Position numbers and translations under genes: made by a program | Shown: piece by piece, positions 1 through 3,968 of the stretch | Layout: the number at the start of each line of letters is the position of its first letter | How positions within the stretch are numbered: position 1 is the stretch's first letter | Notes under the pieces: generated by a model | Database searches by the model: none | What the model saw: the letters and a program-made list of their open reading frames with translations, nothing else | Told to the model about the DNA's origin: nothing | Origin: Clostridiales bacterium UBA7044 | GTDB lineage: Bacteria > Bacillota > Clostridia > Oscillospirales > Oscillospiraceae | Assembly (NCBI GenBank): GCA_002493965.1 | Contig: DLAP01000001.1 | Span: 2,629-8,373, forward strand | Direction: 5' to 3' | DNA: 5,745 bases

Positions 1-42
1 TTCGCAATGACAGCTTGATTTTGAACCTTTTTGACACGCTGA
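1..42. repeat. Left copy of terminal inverted repeat
   Basis: Read on the minus strand, this segment begins TCAGCGTGTCAAAAA and ends AAGCTGTCATTGCGAA. The same two blocks occur in the same order on the plus strand at 5701-5743. The outer 16 bases are identical and the inner 15 are identical; the roughly 11 bases between them differ and vary by one base in length. The copies therefore form an inverted pair at the two edges. The repeat probably continues beyond the window. It codes for nothing visible and resembles the short dispersed palindromic repeats of gut Clostridia (recalled, not searched). Confidence 0.8.
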
Positions 43-61
43 CCTTCCCCTTTGGGGAAGG
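43..61. terminator. 8-bp hairpin downstream of prfA, terminator or repeat-associated palindrome
   Basis: CCTTCCCC (43-50) pairs perfectly with GGGGAAGG (54-61) around a TTT loop. It lies 45 bases past the prfA stop, where a terminator would be expected. On the prfA strand, however, the stem is followed directly by the repeat (TCAGCGTG...) and not by a U-tract. In the plus direction it is followed by CTTTTGC, a slightly better U-run. It could be a prfA terminator, a terminator for a plus-strand gene left of the window, or the inner part of the dispersed repeat. Confidence 0.5.
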
Positions 62-106
62 CTTTTGCTCCCGCCCTGGCGGACTGTTGTGGTAAATGGA
101 TATGCC

Positions 107-1165
107 CTACTTGGCCTGCTTCAGCTTCTCCGCCTGATCGGCGGTGGCCAGGGCGTTGATGATCTCGTCCAGGTCCCCGTCCATGATGGCGTCGATGCGG
201 TACAGGGTCAGATTCACCCGGTGGTCCGTCACCCGGCCCTGGGGGAAATTGTAGGTGCGGATCCGCTCGTTGCGCATTCCCGTGCCCACCTGACCCCGGC
301 GCATTCCGGTGACTTCGCTGTCCCGCTTTTCCCGCTCAATCTCATAGAGCTTGCTGGCCAGCATCCGCATACATTTTTCCCGGTTCTGGACCTGACTCCG
401 CTCCTCCTGACAGGCAGCCACCAATCCCGTGGGCTTGTGGATCAGCCGCACAGCGGAGGAGGTCTTATTGATGTGCTGGCCTCCCGCACCGCTGGAGCGG
501 TAGACCTGCATTTCAATATCGGCAGGGTTAATCTGTACGTCCACTTCCTCCATTTCCGGCAGTACCGCCACGGTGGCGGTGGAGGTGTGGACCCGGCCGC
601 CGGATTCGGTCTCCGGCACCCGCTGAACCCGGTGGACTCCGGACTCATATTTCATCCGAGAATAGGCGCCCCGGCCGCTCAGCACAAAGTCCGCTTCCTT
701 GACACCACCCAGTTCTGTTTCGTTGTAGTTCATCAGCTCCACGGTCCAGCCCATTTTGGCGGCGTACATGGTGTACATTCGGAATAGACTGTGGGCAAAC
801 AGGGCGCTTTCCTCGCCGCCGACCCCGCCCCGGATCTCCACGATCACGTTTTTGTCGTCGTTGGGGTCCTTGGGCAGCAGCAGGATCTGAAGCTCGTCAT
901 AAAGCTGGGCCTTTTGGGCCTTGGCGGCGGCGTAGACTGACTGGCACAGCTCCTTCATTTCCGGGTCGGCCATCAGCTCCTGAGCATCCTGCATGTCGGC
1001 TTCCGCCTGGGTGTAGCGGCGGTAGGCGTCCACAATGGGTTCCAGGTCGCTTTTTTCCCGAAGAAGCTTGGCCGCCTTCTTGGGGTCGGCGTAAAAATCC
1101 GGCTGTTCGGATTTCGCGCACAGCTCCTCGTATTTATCACAAATGGATTTTAGCTTGTTGAGCAT
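107..1165 (-). CDS. prfA: Peptide chain release factor 1 (RF1)
   Basis: This cytoplasmic class I release factor reads UAA and UAG in the ribosomal A site and triggers hydrolysis of peptidyl-tRNA. At 352 residues it is full length for the family. The codon-recognition tripeptide is PET (residues 184-186, in RVPETESGGRVHTS), the RF1-type P-x-T motif; RF2 has SPF instead. The catalytic GGQ is at residues 228-230 (SSGAGGQHINKT), and the C-terminal block TYNFPQGRVTDHR is conserved. The N-terminal third is charged and helical, as in domain 1. The ATG at 1165 has a GGAG eight bases upstream. The gene's own stop is UAG, a codon RF1 reads. prmC, which methylates the GGQ glutamine and often follows prfA, is not in the window. 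The gene probably has its own promoter in the 235-bp gap after rlmA. Confidence 0.98.
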   Translation of the reverse strand: MLNKLKSICDKYEELCAKSEQPDFYADPKKAAKLLREKSDLEPIVDAYRRYTQAEADMQDAQELMADPEMKELCQSVYAAAKAQKAQLYDELQILLLPKDPNDDKNVIVEIRGGVGGEESALFAHSLFRMYTMYAAKMGWTVELMNYNETELGGVKEADFVLSGRGAYSRMKYESGVHRVQRVPETESGGRVHTSTATVAVLPEMEEVDVQINPADIEMQVYRSSGAGGQHINKTSSAVRLIHKPTGLVAACQEERSQVQNREKCMRMLASKLYEIEREKRDSEVTGMRRGQVGTGMRNERIRTYNFPQGRVTDHRVNLTLYRIDAIMDGDLDEIINALATADQAEKLKQAK

Positions 1166-1212
1166 TCCATATTCTCCGTTTTCCCCGGGAATCCAGAAGA
1201 TTCCGGAATTTT

Positions 1213-1240
1213 ACTATGACAGCGAAGCTTTCCTAGTAAA
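1213..1240 (-). promoter_or_regulatory. Weak candidate promoter for prfA
   Basis: On the minus strand TTTACT (-35, 1235-1240) and CATAGT (-10, 1213-1218) are 16 bases apart, each matching four of six consensus bases. This would start transcription about 40 bases before the prfA ATG. No better sigma-A pair is visible close to the gene. Transcription reading through from rlmA is possible but would have to cross the palindromes at 1258-1360. Confidence 0.3.
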
Positions 1241-1257
1241 TCATTCATTTCAGTGCC

Positions 1258-1288
1258 TGCACCTCGCCCCTACGGGGCAACCGGTGCA
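1258..1288. repeat. Interrupted GC-rich hairpin in the rlmA-prfA gap
   Basis: An outer stem TGCACC/GGTGCA (1258-1263 with 1283-1288) encloses an inner stem GCCCC/GGGGC (1266-1270 with 1274-1278) and a TAC loop, with a small unequal internal bulge. It is not followed by a U-tract on the plus strand; the next bases are GATGCACAAAAAA. On the minus strand it lies in the probable rlmA-prfA intergenic transcript. It forms part of a compact cluster of palindromes with the inverted repeat at 1297-1360. Confidence 0.5.
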
Positions 1289-1296
1289 GATGCACA

Positions 1297-1360
1297 AAAA
1301 ATTTTCATGCTGCTCATGCTTTCGTTCATTGTAGTGCCAATACCTGGCATGAAAATTTTT
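1297..1360. repeat. 14-bp perfect inverted repeat between rlmA and prfA
   Basis: AAAAATTTTCATGC (1297-1310) is the exact reverse complement of GCATGAAAATTTTT (1347-1360), with 36 bases between. The interior carries a smaller stem TGCCA/TGGCA (1335-1339 with 1345-1349). Read on the minus strand, the structure starts about 40 bases past the rlmA stop and its 3' arm ends in a run of T, so it could serve as an rlmA terminator. The long interior and A/T-rich arms would also suit a small non-autonomous palindromic element. Confidence 0.6.
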
Positions 1361-1400
1361 CGACTTTTTTCCAGTTATACTTTGATTTTTACCGGGCAAG

Positions 1401-2201
1401 TTATAAACGCCGGAAGACGTTGAGGACACAGCTTGCGGTGTCCGTGAGTATTTCCGTCTGCTCCAGACGTTCCGCCCCGGCCCTGCTCACCCGGAACACA
1501 TGGGGGGTCATGGAAAACAGGTTGCGCACCTGCTGCCCCTCCACCGTGAAGGAAAAGCGAATGGACAGGGACTTCACCCGCTGAAAGCCGGGAAGCGCCG
1601 GGATGGAATCCTTTTCCTTAAATTCCAGGTGGTCGTAGATGATCTTCTTTAATCCCAGCAGATGGTCCTGGGCCGCCAATACCTGGAAAACATACCCGCC
1701 CGGTTTCAGCACCCGGTGAAATTCCTCCGGCAGCGTCAGGGCAAAGAGACTGGTGACCAGGTCCACGCTTTCCGATTCCACAGGAATATGGGCGGCGGTG
1801 GCGCAGAGCCACAGGGCGTTTTTATACTTCCCGGCGGCGCAGCGGACGGCCTCCTTGGAGATATCCAGCCCGGTGACGGCCATATTCAGAGCCTGACCCA
1901 CCCGAGCGGCGTAATACCCTTCCCCGCAGCCGATGTCCAGCAGCTCCCCGGAAAGGGAAAGGGACCGGGCCTCATGGATAAGGGCCTCCGCAATGGGGGC
2001 GTAATAGCCGCCCTCCAGAAATTCCCGGCGGGAAAGGACCTGCACTCGGGTGTCCCCGGGGTGCAGGGAGTGCTTCCTGCTTACCGTCAGCAGATTCACA
2101 TAGCCCTGGCGAGCCACGTCAAAGCTGTGGCCCTGGGGGCAGAGAAAGCTTCCTGCTGCCCGATTCAGTTGTTTCCCGCAGATGGGACAGCATAGCATCA
2201 T
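1401..2201 (-). CDS. rlmA: 23S rRNA (guanine-N1)-methyltransferase, RlmA family
   Basis: This is an S-adenosylmethionine-dependent enzyme of the RlmA/RrmA/TlrB family, which methylates N1 of a guanine in 23S rRNA helix 35 (G745 in Gram-negative, G748 in Gram-positive members). From the ATG at 2201 it has 266 residues. An N-terminal zinc site is visible as C5-x2-C8, C21-x3-H25, followed by the family signature SFDVARQGYVNLL. The SAM motif I, LLDIGCGEGYY, is near residues 87-97, with GLDIS after it; VLKPGGYV is a later Rossmann element, and the C-terminal SMTPHVFR matches the RlmA tail. A GTG five codons earlier (2216) is in frame, but it belongs to the GGAGGG ribosome site and falls at the predicted transcription start, so ATG 2201 is preferred. 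There is no NPPY motif, which excludes PrmC. The G748 assignment is by taxon only. In pneumococcus loss of the G748 enzyme affects telithromycin response (known for the family). Confidence 0.93.
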   Translation of the reverse strand: MMLCCPICGKQLNRAAGSFLCPQGHSFDVARQGYVNLLTVSRKHSLHPGDTRVQVLSRREFLEGGYYAPIAEALIHEARSLSLSGELLDIGCGEGYYAARVGQALNMAVTGLDISKEAVRCAAGKYKNALWLCATAAHIPVESESVDLVTSLFALTLPEEFHRVLKPGGYVFQVLAAQDHLLGLKKIIYDHLEFKEKDSIPALPGFQRVKSLSIRFSFTVEGQQVRNLFSMTPHVFRVSRAGAERLEQTEILTDTASCVLNVFRRL

Positions 2202-2221
2202 CTCGCAACCCTCCACCCTAC

Positions 2222-2250
2222 AGTATAACCTATTTTACCCGGTTCGTCAA
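2222..2250 (-). promoter_or_regulatory. Strong sigma-A promoter for rlmA
   Basis: On the minus strand TTGACG (-35, 2245-2250) and TATACT (-10, 2222-2227) are 17 bases apart, each matching five of six consensus bases. Transcription should start near 2215, giving a leader of only about 14 bases before the ATG at 2201. That leader contains the GGAGGG ribosome site. This rules against translation from the upstream in-frame GTG at 2216. Confidence 0.8.
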
Positions 2251-2317
2251 ACAGAAAGATGATGGAAACTCCGCTTTTTGCGTTCCATAGAGAATCCCCA
2301 AAAAGGAAGTGAAGCCC

Positions 2318-3013
2318 ATGCGCCGAATTCTCGCAATCCTGCTGTGTCTGCCCATGCTGATTTTGCCCGTCCGTGGGGCAGAGGAAACCAAATATGTGGC
2401 CCTGACCTTTGACGACGGCCCCTCGGGAAGGTTTACGCGGGCCCTGCTGGACGGATTGTATGACCGGGGTGTCAAGGCCACGTTTCTGCTGTGTGGCTAC
2501 CGGATCAAAATCTATCCAGAGATCGCCCAGCGGATTCTGGAGGAGGGCCACGAGATTGGCTATCATGGCTATTCCCACAAGAATATGAAGGAACTGAGCC
2601 GCCGTACCATTGCTTCCGAGATCATCGACACCGACGCCCTGCTTCCCGAAGGGTGTCACCCCCGGTTTCTCCGGCCTCCGGGAGGATGCTGCTCCGATGC
2701 CGTCCGGCAGGTGGCACAGGCTCGGGGACTGGTGATCCTGGGCTGGTCGGTGGATCCCCGGGACTGGGCCACCAAGGATGCCGCTTCCGTGGAAAAATCA
2801 GTGCTGAAAAATGTTTCCGACGGGGATATCGTCCTGCTCCACGATATGTCGGACAGCTCCGTGGAAGCGGCCCTGGCTATCATCGACGCGCTGCAAAAGC
2901 GGAATTTTGAGATCGTGACGGTTTCGGAACTGGCACGGCTTCGGGGCGCGACCCTGCGGACAGGAGAGATGTATCATTCCTTCCCGCCGAAAAAGGCGGA
3001 GGGGACAGAGTAA
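2318..3013 (+). CDS. Secreted polysaccharide deacetylase (CE4/NodB family)
   Basis: This is a metal-dependent N- or O-deacetylase acting outside the membrane, with peptidoglycan or another surface polysaccharide as likely substrate. From ATG 2318 it has 231 residues. A signal peptide (MRR, hydrophobic stretch, cleavage probably after PVRGA near residue 21) is followed directly by a single NodB domain. All five motifs are present: TFDDGP (30-35), the metal-binding H83-x3-H87 in YHGYSH, RPPGG (119-123), WSVDPRDW (143-150) and LLHD (173-176). The start follows AAGGA by ten bases; an in-frame GTG at 2309 is only one base from that site and is unlikely. Motif 3 has glycine where many members have tyrosine. 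The mature domain carries several cysteines, including an adjacent pair after RPPGG. I see no cell-wall anchor and no lipobox. The exact substrate (PdaA-like, PgdA-like or other) cannot be told from sequence alone. It is divergent from rlmA and convergent with the next gene. Confidence 0.92.
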   Translation: MRRILAILLCLPMLILPVRGAEETKYVALTFDDGPSGRFTRALLDGLYDRGVKATFLLCGYRIKIYPEIAQRILEEGHEIGYHGYSHKNMKELSRRTIASEIIDTDALLPEGCHPRFLRPPGGCCSDAVRQVAQARGLVILGWSVDPRDWATKDAASVEKSVLKNVSDGDIVLLHDMSDSSVEAALAIIDALQKRNFEIVTVSELARLRGATLRTGEMYHSFPPKKAEGTE

Positions 3014-3056
3014 AATCGGCCGCTGCGGAGACGAAACTTCCGCAGCGGCCGATTTT
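3012..3056. terminator. Bidirectional rho-independent terminator
   Basis: An 18-bp perfect stem (3012-3029 with 3039-3056) surrounds a nine-base loop. The core is CGGCCGCTGCGGA, flanked by AAAA on one side and TTTT on the other, so each strand has a GC stem and a short U-run. It overlaps the deacetylase stop codon by two bases and lies five bases past the stop of the convergent small gene, so it can end both transcripts. Confidence 0.93.
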
Positions 3057-3061
3057 GCCTT

Positions 3062-3244
3062 TCACAGGGAATCATAGGATGATGGGCTGGATGCCTGACG
3101 GCACAGAATTTCAAATACATCCCCATCCTGTGTTTTCGCAATGAACAGACGGTTGTGCTCGTCTGTGTCCAGGTCAGCCAGATTCAATTCATCGCTTTCA
3201 TTCAGCAGGTCAAAAAGCTTGTCGCGGAAATAACTTAGTTCCAT
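3062..3244 (-). CDS. Small acidic protein of unknown function
   Basis: I do not recognise this 60-residue protein. Its expression signals are convincing: an AAGGAG site nine bases before the ATG, a promoter with a perfect TATAAT at 3286-3314, and a terminator just past the stop. It has 14 Asp/Glu against five Lys/Arg, so it is strongly acidic. The N-terminal half (ELSYFRDKLFDLLNESDEL) looks like an amphipathic helix. The middle (NRLFIAKTQDGDVFEILCR) looks like a beta hairpin with a turn at QDGD, and a Ser-rich tail follows. There is no signal peptide, membrane segment or zinc site. It diverges from the XRE regulator and shares its control region, which suggests co-regulation. It could be a regulator partner, an antitoxin-like or DNA-mimic protein, or an unrelated housekeeping peptide; nothing in the sequence decides. 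Confidence 0.75.
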   Translation of the reverse strand: MELSYFRDKLFDLLNESDELNLADLDTDEHNRLFIAKTQDGDVFEILCRQASSPSSYDSL

Positions 3245-3285
3245 TTCAGTGTTCTCCTTCTTTTTATTGTAGCCTAACAGCTAAT

Positions 3286-3314
3286 ATTATATGCTTTCAC
3301 AGAATCTTTTGCAA
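3286..3314 (-). promoter_or_regulatory. Promoter of the small acidic gene
   Basis: On the minus strand TTGCAA (-35, 3309-3314) and a perfect TATAAT (-10, 3286-3291) are 17 bases apart. Transcription would start near 3279, about 35 bases before the ATG. It overlaps the predicted divergent promoter of the XRE gene, and a CAGCTAAT motif (3278-3285) covers the expected start point. Confidence 0.7.
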
Positions 3315-3323
3315 CAATAAAAT
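3296..3323 (+). promoter_or_regulatory. Candidate promoter of the XRE regulator
   Basis: TTCACA (-35, 3296-3301) and TAAAAT (-10, 3318-3323) are 16 bases apart, each matching five of six consensus bases. Transcription would start near 3330, at the second copy of the repeated motif, leaving a leader of about 53 bases. Another A/T-rich hexamer could serve as the -10, since the region is AT-rich throughout. The overlap with the opposing promoter means the two probably compete for polymerase. Confidence 0.5.
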
Positions 3324-3382
3324 ATGATGTAGTCTAAAAGCGAATAAAATCAACGCTGTCAGCTAATGAGGAAGGGTAACAC

Positions 3383-3709
3383 ATGGAAGAAAAGGGATTG
3401 GGCAAGCGAATCAACCAGGTAAGAAAAGACCGGGGTCTCACCGCCGAAAAGCTGTCAGAACTATGTAATATCAATGCCACCTATCTCCGGCAGATGGAGG
3501 GTGGGCGGAAGGTTCCCAGCCTGCCCGTGTTTATTGACATCTGTAACGCTCTGAAAATCTCCCCGGACTATCTGCTGCGGGATGCCCTGGCAGACAACGA
3601 GGTCAGCCAGATCCGGGAACTGTCCCGGCTGTGGGTGCAGGCGGCGCCAAGCCAGCAGAAGCTCGCCGCTGCTATGCTCCGGGCAGCGCTGGAGCAGACA
3701 GAAGAATAA
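3383..3709 (+). CDS. XRE-family helix-turn-helix transcriptional regulator
   Basis: This 108-residue protein has one Cro/CI-type HTH domain at about residues 6-65 and a short C-terminal helical segment (about 72-105) likely used for dimer formation. The domain runs LGKRINQVRKDRGLT (helix 1), AEKLSELCNI (helix 2), NATYLRQMEGGRKVPS (recognition helix and following turn), then LPVFIDICNALKISPDYLL. There is no peptidase, cupin or ligand domain, so it is a minimal repressor-type protein. The ATG at 3383 follows GAGGAAGGG by six bases. It diverges from the acidic 60-residue gene across a 138-bp region with overlapping promoters and three repeated motifs, pointing to autoregulation and to control of its neighbour. 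The downstream mutase has its own promoter. The targets are inferred from position only. Confidence 0.9.
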   Translation: MEEKGLGKRINQVRKDRGLTAEKLSELCNINATYLRQMEGGRKVPSLPVFIDICNALKISPDYLLRDALADNEVSQIRELSRLWVQAAPSQQKLAAAMLRAALEQTEE

Positions 3710-3749
3710 AGGCCGAACGGGCCTGTGCTTTACGGCGAGGCGAAACAAA

Positions 3750-3783
3750 AAGCTCCATTTCCTGTTTTTGGGAAATGGAGCTT
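3750..3783. terminator. 13-bp hairpin after the XRE gene
   Basis: AAGCTCCATTTCC (3750-3762) pairs perfectly with GGAAATGGAGCTT (3771-3783) around an eight-base loop, 40 bases past the XRE stop. On the plus strand the stem is followed by CCTGCG with no U-tract. On the minus strand it is followed by TTTGTTTCG after T-rich stem bases, a better terminator form. It may end XRE transcription imperfectly, or block antisense transcription coming from the right. A weaker AGGCC/GGCCT stem lies directly after the XRE stop (3710-3724). Confidence 0.6.
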
Positions 3784-3827
3784 CCTGCGTCTGCTGCCAG
3801 CTCTTTCCGATTTCATCAGAGCTCCCT

Positions 3828-3876
3828 AAGGTCCCTCCCGGAATCCGCAACAAAGGTCCCTCCCGGAATCCGCAAC
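3828..3876. repeat. Two tandem copies of a 24-base sequence (period 25)
   Basis: Positions 3828-3851 and 3853-3876 are identical over 24 bases, with a single A between. Each contains GGTCCCTCCC followed by the small palindrome CGGAATCCG. The second copy ends six bases before the -35 box of the phosphosugar mutase promoter. That suits either a pair of activator or repressor sites or a recent tandem duplication with no function. The flanking 3784-3827 shows only a short AGCTCT/AGAGCT dyad (3799-3804 with 3818-3823). Confidence 0.85.
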
Positions 3877-3882
3877 GGAACA

Positions 3883-3911
3883 TTGACAAATGGTGGAGAA
3901 TCGACTATAGT
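3883..3911 (+). promoter_or_regulatory. Near-consensus sigma-A promoter for the phosphosugar mutase
   Basis: A perfect TTGACA (-35, 3883-3888) and TATAGT (-10, 3906-3911) are 17 bases apart. Transcription should start near 3918, giving a leader of about 50 AT-rich bases with no obvious structure. This is the strongest promoter in the window by eye. Confidence 0.85.
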
Positions 3912-3968
3912 ATATTTGCTAAATTATAGGATAACTTTATCAATATACGAATAGGATAGGTGATACGT

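Larger units (their letters stand above)
3270..3367. promoter_or_regulatory. Three copies of a CAGCTAAT-like motif, probable operators
   Basis: CAGCTAAT occurs at 3278-3285 and again at 3360-3367; a variant AAGCGAAT is at 3338-3345. The first two belong to a longer 21-base direct repeat (3270-3290 and 3330-3350, 16 of 21 bases alike), offset by exactly 60 bases. The first copy begins TAGCC and contains a small dyad, TAGC-N6-GCTA. Copies one and two fall at the predicted start points of the two divergent promoters. Copy three abuts the ribosome site of the XRE gene. This is the usual placement for operators of an autoregulated HTH repressor; binding itself is inferred. Confidence 0.5.

Noticed and set aside
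65..787. A 240-codon open frame on the plus strand, antisense to prfA
   Set aside because: It overlaps the clear prfA gene on the opposite strand, its translation has no recognisable domain, and GC-rich third positions easily leave such frames open.
107..1165. Release factor 2 with programmed frameshift
   Set aside because: The recognition motif is PET rather than SPF, and the frame is continuous with no early in-frame UGA.
1166..1400. A known riboswitch or T-box ahead of prfA
   Set aside because: Stems are present but I see no conserved riboswitch core or T-box sequence, and prfA is not a usual target.
1401..2201. PrmC/HemK release-factor methyltransferase, suggested by its neighbour prfA
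   Set aside because: It lacks the NPPY motif and has the N-terminal zinc site plus the QGYVNLL signature of RlmA.
2198..2659. A 153-codon minus-strand frame over the start of the deacetylase
   Set aside because: It is antisense to the signal peptide and motif 1 region of a well-supported gene, overlaps the rlmA promoter and shows no domain.
3062..3709. A classical toxin-antitoxin pair
   Set aside because: Such pairs are normally co-transcribed on one strand, and the small protein matches no toxin fold I know; the genes here diverge.
3828..3876. A CRISPR array
   Set aside because: Only two copies, separated by one base, with no spacers and no cas genes.
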